This document shows positions 22,713-33,644 of a DNA stretch of 64,000 bases, piece by piece (the first letter of the stretch is position 1; every line of letters begins with the position of its first letter). A program made the position numbers and the translations under genes. The notes beneath the pieces are model-generated. The model ran no database searches, was not told where the DNA came from, and was given only the letters and a program-made list of their open reading frames with translations. The DNA is from Selaginella moellendorffii (lineage: Eukaryota > Streptophyta > Lycopodiopsida > Selaginellales > Selaginellaceae): NCBI RefSeq assembly GCF_000143415.4, contig NW_003314283.1, positions 857,769 through 921,768 on the forward strand, in the 5' to 3' direction.

Positions 22713-23575
22713 TCAGACTGTTATTTTTTGCCTCCAACGCCTATACAATAATCTTGGAATTTCATCACTCTCCACACTATCAGGATTTAAACCCAATAGT
22801 AATGCCATCTCTTCTCTAATACGTCCACGCTCATGTTCAGTGGTCGAAGAACCCATCCGGTTGAGCAGATTATGGAGATGCGGATAGTGCTTGGCTAGAC
22901 AATATATATGCCATAAATGATGACTGGTGTCTGTCCGATCAAATGGCTTCTGATATACCGTTCCATCTGCCATTTGGTTGATTTTTGCAGCCACCTCATG
23001 GACTGGCCGGTTCTCTATCACCATCGCTTCAAGCCGTTTTGCAAGGTCTGCCAGAACATACGGTTTCTTCTCCCTAGTTTCCATACTGCAAGAGATGGGG
23101 TGCACTGCATATGTGTGCGTGTTAGCTGCAGTTTTAATCGGCGAGTCATCGATGATGAGGATTTCACTTGACCTAGCAGTCCGGTTCATCACTACAGCCT
23201 CTAGCTTGACGAAGATGGGCTTGCTACCCCTCACATGGACCATAGTCAAGCAATCCTCCTGCGTTAGGAGAAAGTCAAATGATAATATTACTCGCGTCTG
23301 ATCGTGCATCATCTGTAGCAACGTTAATGCATTGTGGCGCATCATGGATGTCCAAACTCCCAATTGCAAATTGAACCCGGCCCTCTGTTTTAAGTGTCGC
23401 ATGGTCATTATTAGATCCCGCAATTTCTCCCGTGTGATTAATGTGAATCTGTCTCTTTTGACCAACTTGCGACCGCAGGCTTTGGAGGGTGCAGTGACAT
23501 TCGAGGACGAGCCACGCTCATGGGAGAAAAGGACACCGTTTAGATCAAAAACGATACAGTACTTTTGCCGTGACT
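22713..23575 (-). CDS. FCP1/NIF-like HAD phosphatase domain (last exon of the cargo gene)
   Basis: Exon behind a 47-bp GT-AG intron (23622-23576) that joins PFANIVD to ESRQKYCIVFDLNGV in frame. HAD motif I is FDLNGVL: the nucleophile Asp is kept, but the second position is Asn instead of the usual Asp. I recall this DLNG form in some plant NIF-like proteins. Motif II is GVWTSM, motif IV LIIDDSP. Family members remove phosphate from proteins such as the RNA polymerase II tail; whether this one is active is open. The C-terminal ~100 residues (WHIYCLAKHYPHLHNLLNRM) are helical and not assigned. Confidence 0.75.
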
Positions 23576-26500
23576 CTGAAATGAAATGCGTCAGCATAAA
23601 AAATGGTACAAGTCAATTTTACCATCTACAATATTAGCGAATGGTGCTCCCGATGGTCGTTCAGAGGGTTTTGGTCGAGGAAACGTGAAGGGCGGAAATA
23701 CTCTCCTCTGCAATGTGGGGTCAATCGCATCCGATGGCGTGTGGGCACATGCCATTTCAGCTGTAGACTCTGGTACAACTGGCTCAACAGTGGCATGGGG
23801 TGGTTCCGATGGCGTGTGATCACATGCCATTTCAGCTGGTGCCTCCGTTGGCAAAGTGGACATGACCGAACAGGCAGCAGGGGCGGTGTAGGGAGGTTCC
23901 AACGGTGCGTAGTCAGACGATTGGGCACACGTTGAGTCCGTTGGAAATGAGGATACGACCGGCTCGGCGGCTAGGGCGGCCTCATGCCTGGTCACCGTCA
24001 GTTGGATACGTGGACAAGATTGACTCAGTGGTATGGGCAGCATCAAGTGGAGCGTGGTCAGTTTGCTTGGTGTTGATATGGATAGTAGCCTCCACCAGCT
24101 CTGATGACTCTTGCAAGCAAGTAGAGTCCACTGGCGGATCCATATGCATGTCCAAATATCTCCCTTCGATTGAGATGGTATCCTCCCTACTGGCTACTAA
24201 AAACAAACTCATTAGCACATTGAATCGACTATACTGTATTTACCATCAACTGCTATTGGGCGCACTGCTGATTCTGAAGGATTGGACATACGTTTCGACC
24301 CTTGCTTGGCACTATCCTTCCTCGACACTAAAGGCTAGAGTTTGTATCTTAATTCAACTGAATAATCTCTACTTACCATTTCTTTTGCGACTTACATGGA
24401 CAATGTTAGAAATGGTAAAAGGTTAGGAATGGATGTACTATTATTTACCTGATGGTTTGTCTTGTATGACCTTCCTCCGCTGCTCTTTGGCCACCTCAGG
24501 CTGGCCATCGTCGTCATCATCATCATCGTCGTTATTGTGATCGTCACCATTGTGAGGACCATCCAAGTCCTCTTCGTCCTCCTCTTCTTCGTCCTCCTCT
24601 TCTTTGTCCTCCTCTTCGTCCTTCTGCTCTTCCTGCTCATTATCTTTCTCTGGCTCCTCATCCCCCTCCTGCATTTCTTCCATAGGCTGCTCAAGCTGGA
24701 TGGCTTGTTTTTCCAGGACCATCTTGGGAAAATCATCTGGCCGAGTCTCCATCTCAAAATACAAGACATCCATAGCCTGTTTCAGTGCTTGACTTAGGAC
24801 CGTATCCTCACCCGACTGTCTTAACATGGTTTCTGCACGTTGTTGCACCCTTCGAAGACGACGAGATGAGAAAAACGTGGCCCTGACTTGAAAAGCATCC
24901 CTCATCCATTGTACCTCTCCATTGAGATTGGGGAAGGGGAGTCCGCCATAGGAATCTGAGTCAGGAGGTGGTGACTGGCTCCTTTCACTCAGCCCTTGAT
25001 CTGCAATGAATGGCATGAGCACACACGCCATAACCGCGAGGCATTACCTATCATTTTTTCGTTGCCCTTCTTCCTTTTCGAATCAAACGCCTCTGATCCC
25101 GACGACTGTCCAACGTGCTTTCGCTTTTTATGACCACTGTCAGTTTGAGCTTGGCTGGTGCTTGCCTGTTTTGCCTTTGAAGAAGTGTCTCCTGCACGGA
25201 ATGGCATGAGACCACACGCCATTGCAAATATAATTTGTACCTCCTTTTTTCCTATTGCTTGTCTGTTTGTCCTTCTTCGACGCGCCACCAGTGCACTTTT
25301 CAGTCCTCGTGTCTGAATATTCACAACGATCTATAATCAAAATGGCGTGAGGCCTCACGTGACCTTACCTTGTGCAGGTTGTGAGCTCAGCCTAACATCA
25401 GTAGCTGTTAACGCCGTTTCAGCATCTGGGGGTGGCCACGCTCCTGCATACAGAGCTTGTGAGATAACATTTAAACTTAAAGTGCGTACTCACCAGGTTC
25501 GCAGAGAAGATACAGTTTTTCTTTGGCAACTGTAATTATATGCTCCATTGAAGTCACCTCTTCAATGGAGTTTGTCACTGCAACACACGGGACACCCTTG
25601 AGTAGTGCGGCTCGAAAGAATAGTCCGCCGCAGTTGTACTCGACAACGCATTTGCCCTTGGTGTCACCCGCTATTGCGTTGAAGACCCAGCTGAGCATTT
25701 CCCATGCTGCACCTGGAGCTTTCTTTGGATTCGAAAGCTCCATAGCCGTCTTTAGTTCCTCAGACATTGGTAAATTGACCTCCCTCAGATCAATTCGATC
25801 GGCCTTGTCGAACGAAGCTGGGAAGTCACTCCAGTCCCACTCTGCTGCAGGACCAATAACAAGGGCGAGTGTGAAGATGCGGACATTCGTCAGTATCTTC
25901 TTCTTAGCCATTATCCCGCATCTACTTGCCTTTCAACTGAGCCTTCACCTCGTTCAAGGCCTTCCAGAACTTGTGATAGGATTCGGAGTCGTAGATCATA
26001 TAGTGGACTGAAGATTCCACCTCCGCAAGTCCCACCATTAAGTCAATGATGGAGCTGACTTCGTCTGCATGAGTGATCTCTTCGTTTGTGAAGTCCATCA
26101 CACAAAAGATGCTCTTGACCTGCTCATCTCCGCGGGAAACGATGCTCCTCCACCTTTGATCCTCATCCGAATTCACGTATACCCGGTAAGGTTCTCGATA
26201 GGCCTCTGCTACGGGGTCGAGCTGTTTCTGAAGCCGGCGGTCGACATCCCTCTTAATGAAATTTGGATACTGATCCAACTTCTCAGCTTTACTTTTCGTG
26301 GCATCCCGCAGCAGATCGATGAACTTGGGGGCCCCCTTCACGTACTCGTCGATGTCTTCATTTGACAAGTCCAGCTCTTCCATCATCTCTTGCGTGGTGT
26401 CGATGCTCACCCTCTCCACGGCCACTTGCTCGAAGATCCAATCCTTCAATAGCGCACGAGCTCTCAGAGTCGTGCACAAGTCCTCGTATGTCACAATATG

Positions 26501-28404
26501 GCCGGGAGTCATTTTGGTCTTGTTGAAGACTTCCTCACCACGTAGAAGAGCATTAGCCACTGTCAGAAGGTCGTCGTCGTCTAGAGACCGCGAGAAACGC
26601 AAGGCGTTGAGCTTCAAATCATTGGGCTTCCGGCTGTCCTCCACACCCATTGAGTTTAGCAACTCCCCGTCATGGTACCTCCTCAGCACATCTACCCATT
26701 TGTCAAAAACAATTTTTGTCACGAGTAGAATGTTATGGATGCTGAGTGTGTCATTGACCCCCAGTGTTTTCGAGAGAAGACTCGAGAATTCCTGCAATGG
26801 AAATGGCGTGAGGCCACATGCTATGCCACATGCAACGAGGCTTACCTGCCAGGCGCTAATTGCTAGTGCATGTCCTTGTCCTGGTTTTTGTGGCTTCTTC
26901 AATTGAACCCAGAGCTTCTGTGTTCGTGCCAATGTCTCGTGCAGACCCGATTTGTAGCACGTTTCTTGCTTGACATTCTGCACGTGGGAGATGGATATGA
27001 TAGATCGGAGGGGCGAGTTGCCTTTTATCAGGCGGACAACTCTTGTCTTGAAGACTTTCTTCACCTCCTCGCCCACCATAATATCCAGAACTATCTCTTG
27101 CATCGCCAAGCTAGAATGCTGCCCGGAGACGGCATAAAACCGAATGTTCTGATCGTCCAACACCTTCCTATTGATCAAGTTTGGAAACCTCGTCTCGCCC
27201 TTCATTGTTTGGTAGTAGGGGATCACGTCTGCGATGTCGGGTGTTACTGGACTTGCCAGCATCTTCTGCTTCAGTTTCTCCACCCACTCATCAGATACTA
27301 GCCTGTGGTTGTATTTGCTTTGGATGTCGATACGGCTCATGTCGATTGTATATACTTTGTTGGAATAGTAACAAGTACTATTATCTGCAACAATTTTTGC
27401 TGCCTCTTCTTGCTCTTTCTGCTCTTTGCAGCTCTTCTTTTTGGTGGGTGTAGTGTTCGAACCCGAGGCAATGGCATCATCGAGTAGCTTCTTTTTTGGA
27501 GCAGCAGAGTCGGACGTCGGCTTGAGCTTGACCACCCTTTTCTGCTTCGGGGTAGTTTCCAGATCGACCCCCTTCCCCTTCGCTTCGCGAACTGGAGGCA
27601 CTCTCAACGGCTCAATGTTGGAATATAGTTTTTGAACATCGCCGTAGGTGAGGTCCATGGATTCCATGTGATCTTCATAGACCCGCAGCGTCTTTGAAAT
27701 TGTGGGCCTCCTGGACAACCTCTCCCTAGCTCCCTCTAGGAATTCCTCATAGCCGCTGCCCCCCTCCGGGAAGCCGCTGGGATGTGCAAGGTGGATCTTG
27801 AAGGCGGACGTTGTCTCTACCACAAGTGCCAGTCCATATTCTTGCATGGAACTGCATGGAGTGTCTGTCACTTGGATGAGGATCCCCATGCATTCTTTTC
27901 TCCCACCATCTGTGTTGTACAGCCTCAGATCCTCGCCTTCCATCCCGAAAGTCCAACTGGTGAGCTCCTCCCCCTTCTCTGCATCCACATTGATAGTGGC
28001 TGGAAGAAGAACGCAATTCCTCGCCTGTTCAGAAATGCATAACAATTAGAGCTGACAGATGAAAAGCTAGCAGCTGGAAATAACGTGAGGCCACACGCCA
28101 TTCACCACTGCATCAGATGTCTTGAGGCTGCATCCTAAGATGGCGTGAGGCTACATGCCATTTGTAACCGGACTGCACTCGAGAGCCCAATCGGTGCATG
28201 CCAATGTTGCTACTGAATGGCATGTGGCCTTATGCCATTTTCTACTTGGCCTAAAAGACTTACCATTTGAAGCCGAATGGAGGCCGTGACAATCGAGGCC
28301 GGACTCGCTGGCGAATGTGCACTGTGTGTGCAGCGGATCGTAGCAGCAAGGCTACTCTGCCACTTACAGTTGGAGAGTGGCGTTGAAATCTCCCGGGACA
28401 CCAA
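22713..28404 (-). CDS. Transposon I cargo: ParB-like / DNA methyltransferase-like / HAD phosphatase multidomain protein
   Basis: A multi-exon minus-strand gene built from frame-consistent splice sites. Start ATG 28404. Probable introns: 28263-28024, 26845-26792, one unresolved near 25.92 kb, 25493-25444, 25369-25332, 25240-25192, 25047-25001, 24448-24328, 24243-24197 and 23622-23576. One frame change at ~24.0 kb is not explained. Domains in order: a Lys-rich region; a ParB-like domain (YTIDMSRIDI ... FYAVSGQHSSLAMQE at ~27.1 kb, where the usual GxHR has Ser for Arg); helical region; a beta-class methyltransferase-like fold with motif IV-like CVMDFTNEE (~26.1 kb) before motif I-like VVEYNCGGLFFRAALL (~25.6 kb), both degenerate; an acidic linker (24.45-24.7 kb); a Pro/Thr-rich linker; then an FCP1/NIF-type HAD domain (VFDLNGVLFSHE, GVWTSM, LIIDDSP). 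Acting as one protein is inferred from splicing phase; separate genes are possible. Confidence 0.68.
25001..25047 (-). other. 47-bp intron containing a 22-bp palindrome
   Basis: On the minus strand GTAATGCC...CATTGCAG, joining a Lys-rich exon ending GNEKMI to DQGLSERSQSPPP in frame. The palindrome (25010-25031) fills almost half of the intron. Confidence 0.8.
25192..25240 (-). other. 49-bp intron containing a 22-bp palindrome
   Basis: On the minus strand GTACAAATT...CCGTGCAG, joining SNRKKG to GDTSSKAKQ in frame. The palindrome is at 25201-25222. Confidence 0.8.
25332..25369 (-). other. 38-bp intron containing a 22-bp palindrome
   Basis: On the minus strand GTAAGGTCACG...GATTATAG, joining LSSQPAQ to RCEYSDTRTEK in frame. 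At 38 bp it is barely longer than the palindrome it holds (25343-25364). Confidence 0.75.
26792..26845 (-). other. 54-bp intron containing a 22-bp palindrome, open in frame
   Basis: On the minus strand GTAAGCCTCG...CCATTGCAG with good donor and acceptor, joining AISAWQ to EFSSLLSK. Its length is divisible by three and it has no stop, so unspliced RNA would encode 18 extra residues (VSLVACGIACGLTPF...). The palindrome is at 26803-26824. Confidence 0.75.
28024..28263 (-). other. 240-bp intron with three palindromes
   Basis: On the minus strand GTAAGTCTTTTAGG...TTCTGAACAG, joining SIRLQM to ARNCVLLPATINVD in frame. It carries palindromes at 28080-28102, 28140-28162 and 28217-28238. Confidence 0.7.
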
Positions 28405-30594
28405 GTGGGCTGCGTGTGGGTGGCGGAGTGGGCGGCGGAGTTGGCGGCGAAGTTACAAACTGGGTGTGTCTTGAAGTGGACGCCGATGCACACGAGCGCG
28501 AGTGTGATGCAAGCGCGAGTGGACGCCGATGCACACGAGAAATCTGTATAGAAGTGAGCGTGATCGCGAGTGGGAGCGCGATGCGAGCGGAAGCACGAGT
28601 GTGATGCGAGCGCGAGCGCGAGTGTGCGAGCGCAAGTACGAAGCAAAATGCAAAACCTAACCTCACACGCGCGAAATGTCACAACGGTTGGTAATCCCGC
28701 CACATCATCATTCCTCGGACTTGGGCGCCACCATTAATTTCTGGATTGCCGCGCGCATGCAAGCACGCAAAATCCAAAAGAAATCCGCAATGTCATCATT
28801 CCTCGGACTGCATGCACGCGAAATCCAAAAGAAAGATCATGATTGGGATATCATTTAATACCCTCACTATATTTATACCATGCATGATTGGATATTCCAA
28901 AGCATCTTGTATTTCCAAAAATGCCAGATGTTCAGCTAAATAAAGAAATTCTATCTGTTTCTATTTTTCTCTCAAATCAATATTATAGCGTGTGGGCTCA
29001 TGCAATTTTGAACCAAAGAAACCCAAAAAACGTTGGACCCAAAATATTTTGAAAAAACCCAAAAAACCCTAAACATTTTAAACCCAAAAATCTAGGTGTC
29101 CTGTGGCGTTATTCCTTGAATGGCGTGTGGGCGCATGCCATTTTCAAGGCCAAATGTTGAATGGAGAAAAATTCCCTTTCAGTGCAAATGCTGCAAGAGG
29201 CAGATGCCAAGCACAAAAGACTGTAACTACCTCACATGACATAGATAAACTTTTCTCTATTTGGCAAAAATAAACTTTATAGCGTGTGGGCTCATGCAAT
29301 TTTGAACCCAAAAAATGCACCAAAAAATTCTCGGCATCATCTGGCGTTATCTCTTGAATGGCATGGGGCCGCATGCCATTTTCAGGGGCACATAGGAGTA
29401 TATTCCTAGGATATTCTGACACGCGCAAGATTTTTTTGAGTTTTCTGGAGATCCAACCGTTAGATCGCAACTAAATTTTACAAAATGGTATACAATGTCT
29501 TTCTTGATGACCCTGCAAAGAAGCATCTCGATCGGACACCACATGAAACCACACGAGCCTTACAATGTTTCAAGGGCATTTGCCATAGATCCGACCGTTA
29601 TTTTGCTCCAAGATTTTACAGTTTGGTGTGCATTGACCTTTCCATCGACACTGCAAAGGGACATCACAATCAGATGCGGGATCACAAGAAACTAACTTCA
29701 CTAACTCTGATTTCACCAAGATCTACGTAAGGAGTTATGAAATGAAAGGACCCTCTCTATTGAAATGTGTTTATGGTTCTAGGGGCATTGTGACATATCA
29801 AAGGATTTTGCATCAAGTTCTATATTTGCATGTTTATCAAGCTACTGAATTGCTAAACCCTAAACCCTAAACCCTAAACATGTGGCAAATGCTGCGTGAA
29901 GAAAGATGCCCTTTCTGGGTAAATGCTGTAAGAGGCAGATGCCGAGCAGATGTATCTCAGGCTAGCGAAGGGGACAAACGAAAGCTAGCTATAAACATGA
30001 CGTGATGCAAATAGATTACTAGGCTGGTCCTGCGAAAATCAAAAACCATAATGGAAAACATTGAAAATGCAAAAAGAAAGGTTTATAATATTTTTGAATT
30101 TTAAGCAACCAAAGGAATGTAAGTAGGGCATGTGTTTGTAAGTTTAAAAATGCCTCAACCACTTAAATTCCTAAGTTACTAAAGCTGTTTCTATTTTTGG
30201 TATAGGTAAACTTTATAGCGTGTGGGCTCATGCAATTTTGAACCCAAAAATGCACCAAAAAATGCTCGACTAGCATTATTCTTTGAATGGCGTGTGGCCT
30301 TATATTGCCATAAATGGACGTACACACAGAGCATAATTATTCCTTTACACGGCAAATAATCTTGGCGCGGATCGCTGACATGGCATGGCAAAGTTCGAAT
30401 CACTGACATGGCACAGCTGGATCGAGGCAAGGACATGATGTGACAAAGTTCAACCTCCGACAGCAAAGTCTAGAAGCTACTCAGTTTGAAATTTGTCAGA
30501 GGAGTCATAAGATCTGGTTTGTCAGAGGATTTGATGTGACATTCAAGCGTGTGTTATTTTTGAATTCTCGAACTCATTTCTAGGTCTATCATTT
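28405..30594. promoter_or_regulatory. Divergent intergenic region of transposon I
   Basis: A 2.2-kb region between the minus-strand cargo gene and the plus-strand transposase, so probably a divergent promoter. It includes a GC-rich block of GCGCGAG/GAGCGCGAGTG repeats (28440-28640) just upstream of the cargo gene start, several ~110-bp AT-rich modules that each carry two palindromes (around 28980-29145, 29270-29385, 30205-30315), and a short plant telomere-like array of CTAAACC units (29853-29879). No convincing coding; Arg/Ala-rich open frames here are compositional. Confidence 0.5.
29853..29879 (+). repeat. Interstitial telomere-like repeat (CTAAACC)n
   Basis: Four tandem units of the plant telomere motif type (CTAAACC, i.e. 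TTTAGGG reversed), followed by ATG-containing sequence. It may be a telo-box promoter element. Confidence 0.8.
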
Positions 30595-30840
30595 TTGTGC
30601 GCCGTGTTCTTGGTTCCGCTGAGCGCAGTGAGTGCTGCTTGTGTAAGCGGCGTTGTGGGCTGTGGTTTATGCGTCTACGAGCGGTTGCGGCATTGCGAGC
30701 GCCATTGCGAGCGGCAGTTTATGCGAGTGGCAGTTTGTGCGAGCGGCGCTACGAGCAGTTGTGGTGTTGCGAGCGGCGCTACGAGTAGTTGCGGTGTTGC
30801 GAGCGGCACTGTCTTTGGTGTGGCTACCGCTTCCTCTTGA
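30595..30840 (+). repeat. GC-rich tandem repeat upstream of the transposase gene
   Basis: Degenerate tandem copies of a TGCGAGCGGC-like unit, with a longer ~33-bp period in 30700-30810 (TGCGAGCGGCGCTACGAGCA type). It makes Cys/Ala/Ser-rich open frames in several registers that I do not regard as genes. Confidence 0.6.
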
Positions 30841-31173
30841 TATTCGGCACTTGTGCTTCCTGGTATGTTCACCATGGAATGGCTTAGGACCACATTTAGA
30901 AATGGCATGAGGCCACATGCCATCTTGGGCCCTTGCAATTTCATGGCTAGCGTATTGTCATGTATGTTTTTACTTGCCTGCAGCTGTGTGTATATCAAGA
31001 TGGCATGAGGCCTCATGCCAATTTTGTGAATGCAAAATTTCACGTGGGTGTCAATAGCATGTTTGAATAATGGCATGTGGCCTCATGCTATTGAGGTTGT
31101 TTGGTATGTTATGATTTAGGCCATTCTCCAATCATTTTTTGTATGGTCTTAACTTCTTTTCTGCACTTTCAGA

Positions 31174-33356
31174 ATGGCCTTCAGGGTTGGGGAAAAGGTT
31201 TACATTTTGAATGGTGGGAAGAGAGTTGCAAAAGGGACCCTTGTGTCGGTACGTACAAAACCAGGGGTCATGTTGTATATGGAGAGGCAATCTTCAAGAG
31301 GTTTGTCGAGACATGTAGCGAGCAGCAACCACATAAAACCCGCCTCTTGGAAGATGGAACACGAGACACCCAACGAGTTCTCGCTTCCATGTATACCAAG
31401 GGGGCCATATTGGAAGATGTGAATCGGGAACTCCAGAGTAATGACTACAGGAAGCTGAGCCAATCTAGATTTAGTAGATTGTGGAGCAACAGGTTCAGGG
31501 ATGTGAGTATAGGAAAGTACTCCAGCTTTTCAAAGTGTGACGAGTGCACTGCTATCAAAATGGCTTTGTCGAAGAATTCTTGCAGCGCTCAAGAGCGAGA
31601 GACGTTGGTTAGAAGGCGGCTCGACCACAACATCGAGCAGAGAAGCTGCAGGACTGCATATTATCATAACAGGATTCTCTCCATGGAGAGACCTGACTCT
31701 TACCTCTGCATCATCCACGACAAAATGGACCAAAAAAAGACGTGCTTACCTCGACTCAATCCTGGCCCCAAAGCAATCTCTTCATCCATGCAGCTGCCTG
31801 TGTCTCTGTTTGGCATAATCGCTCATGGGCATGGTGCCCAGAACTATGGGAACTTCTTTGTACCTCTATGGGGTGGCGGGGGTGCAAACATGGTGATTGC
31901 GTCCCTAGCAAAACACTTAAGGTCTCTGCAAAGTGCGCAGACTGAGCTGAACGGCCAACCCTTGCATAAGGCCCTTGTCGATCGAACCCCATACAGGGTT
32001 CAGTTGGAAGAGGAGCAAAGGCTTGTAGTATCGCGTGGGGCCCCATGCCATCCCAGTGAATATGTTGGCCGTCAGATTGTAGGGTTATCACGTGAGGCCT
32101 CATGCCATTCCGACGAGGCTGGTCGCCCGGTGAATGCACAGCCTCATCCAAACGAAGCAGAATCTCAAGGAAGTTCTTGCGGCCGATGTGGCCTTCCACC
32201 CCATCTTCTGCTCCAAACAGACAATGCTGGCAGTGAGAACAAAAACATGTACGTCTTCGCGTACTTGGCGATGCTTGTTGCCAAAGGCATATTTGAAACG
32301 GTTACACTTGGCTTTCTCATGGTTGGGCACACTCATGAAGACGTCGATGCCATGTTCAGTCACCTGGCAGAGTCCCTCCGGTGATCCAATGTCCTCACCC
32401 TCCCACAACTCTACGATGAATTCCAAAATTGCATCAAAGGCACTGTTGAAGCTGCACTTCTGACAGAGGTTCCAGACTTTAAGGGGTTTGTAAGAGGCTA
32501 CATCAGGGATGGATCCGAAATGCTGATTGGCCACTCCAAGCCTCTTCAGTTTCATTTCAGCATGTGTGACGGTGCTCCAGTGATGAGGTACAAGATGAGA
32601 GAATGGGACACAGTGTGGCTGCCAGTGGACGGCATTGAACTCTTCAAGAGAGATCCCATAACTGGGGAACCTATGATTCCTCAGGGTTCCCCACGGCCGA
32701 TGCACCCGGATGGACTCAAAGACCAGGAAAGTATAGTGGCCGGGATTAGACAGCATATTGCCTTCTGGAAGAGGGGGTTGGTGTTTGGTGGAGAATCCTA
32801 TTTTCAGAGGTGCAAGCCTTTGCTCGAATACTGGGAGAAGATTATATCTACTATCCAAAATGGGCCGGTTGTATATGAAGAATTGGAAGAGTCCTTTTGG
32901 CCAGAACCCAGAGCACCAGATGGTAGCGGAACAATGTCCTCTGGAAATGCAGTGACAGATAACGATGTTGAGGATCACTATTGTGGGCCGAGGAACAAGA
33001 AGCCAGATTCAGCATTCAATCCAGTACAGGTCTGCAAAGGAATGGTCGTGCTTGTCAGACCCAGTAATAAAAAACAAATGATATGGGTGGGGCGCTGCAT
33101 CATTGATGCAGAGGAGGACGCGGAAACTAACTCCTTCAATGTAACTGTGGAGTGGTTCAAGCCAAGTTCTGGATATACGAAGGATTACCTAGAAAAGAGA
33201 TGGGTGCTGAATCCAAGGGATCCCAGCATGAGCATATCGGTGGATAATGTTGTGCATGGTTGGATGCGGAAGCAGAGTGCCACCATCACCTTGCCAGACC
33301 ATGCAAGAGATGCAGCAAGAGCATTCATAACCCGGGTTCAAGGTGAGATTCATTAA
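31174..33356 (+). CDS. DUF7869-type transposase-like protein of transposon I (one internal stop)
   Basis: Start ATG 31174 (MAFRVGEKVYILNGGKRVAK); a 50-bp intron with consensus ends (31249-31298) restores the frame to RFVETCSEQQPHK. The long exon encodes a Cys-containing FSKCDECTAIK segment, LCIIHDKMDQKK, LHLLLQTDN-like LLLQTDNAGSENKN, and FLMVGHTHEDVDAMFSHLA. These are the signatures of the plant/animal DUF7869 family, thought to be an RNase H-fold transposase; candidate acidic residues are Asp in KMDQ, Asp in TDN and Glu/Asp in HTHED. The frame is open except for one TGA at 32382-32384 right after HLAESLR. The same frame then continues for 324 codons (FKGFVRGYIRDG, VEWFKPSSGYTKDYLEKRW). Two palindromes (32030, 32087) are read through in frame in a loop region. 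Probably a recently inactivated transposase. Confidence 0.75.
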
Positions 33357-33644
33357 TATTCCTTTACTAAGTTTCTAATGTATTTTATTTCAAGGTGAAC
33401 AATCCGAATCTGAATTAGAGGAGGCCTGATATAGTGTGTGAGGTAAAACAAAGATGATGTGATATATGCATTTACCAATCACACGTGCATAAATCTAATA
33501 ATATGGCGTGTGGCCCATATTAATGGCACATAAACCCATATTGTGGGCTTACGTGCTTTATGTACCATCATTCCCTTGCAGCGTGTGTGTTGGTTTCCTT
33601 TTATAACACAACGAACTCCATATTTTAGGGTGAAGAGCGTTCTC
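33357..33644. other. Spacer between transposase and SPYYTPG gene
   Basis: AT-rich; one variant palindrome at 33503-33525. A TTTTAG just before 33630 could be a splice acceptor of an upstream exon of the next gene. Confidence 0.35.

Noticed and set aside
24462-24797. Hydrophobic multi-span membrane protein on the plus strand
   Set aside because: Shadow of the minus-strand acidic linker (Glu/Asp codons read as Leu/Val/Phe in reverse).
22713-28404. Bacterial contamination or recent bacterial transfer (ParB plus DNA methyltransferase)
   Set aside because: The genes have many spliceosomal introns, lie inside transposons nested in plant-type LTR elements, and have linkers of eukaryotic character. 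The domain families may be bacterial in origin, but not this DNA.
28260-28703. Arg/Ala/His-rich protein gene in the spacer of transposon I
   Set aside because: The composition follows the GCGCGAG repeat; several frames on both strands are open at once and none has a partner in II or III.
30595-30840. Cys-rich secreted peptide or first exon of the transposase
   Set aside because: Tandem repeat with open frames in several registers; no splice link to 31174 that I could support.
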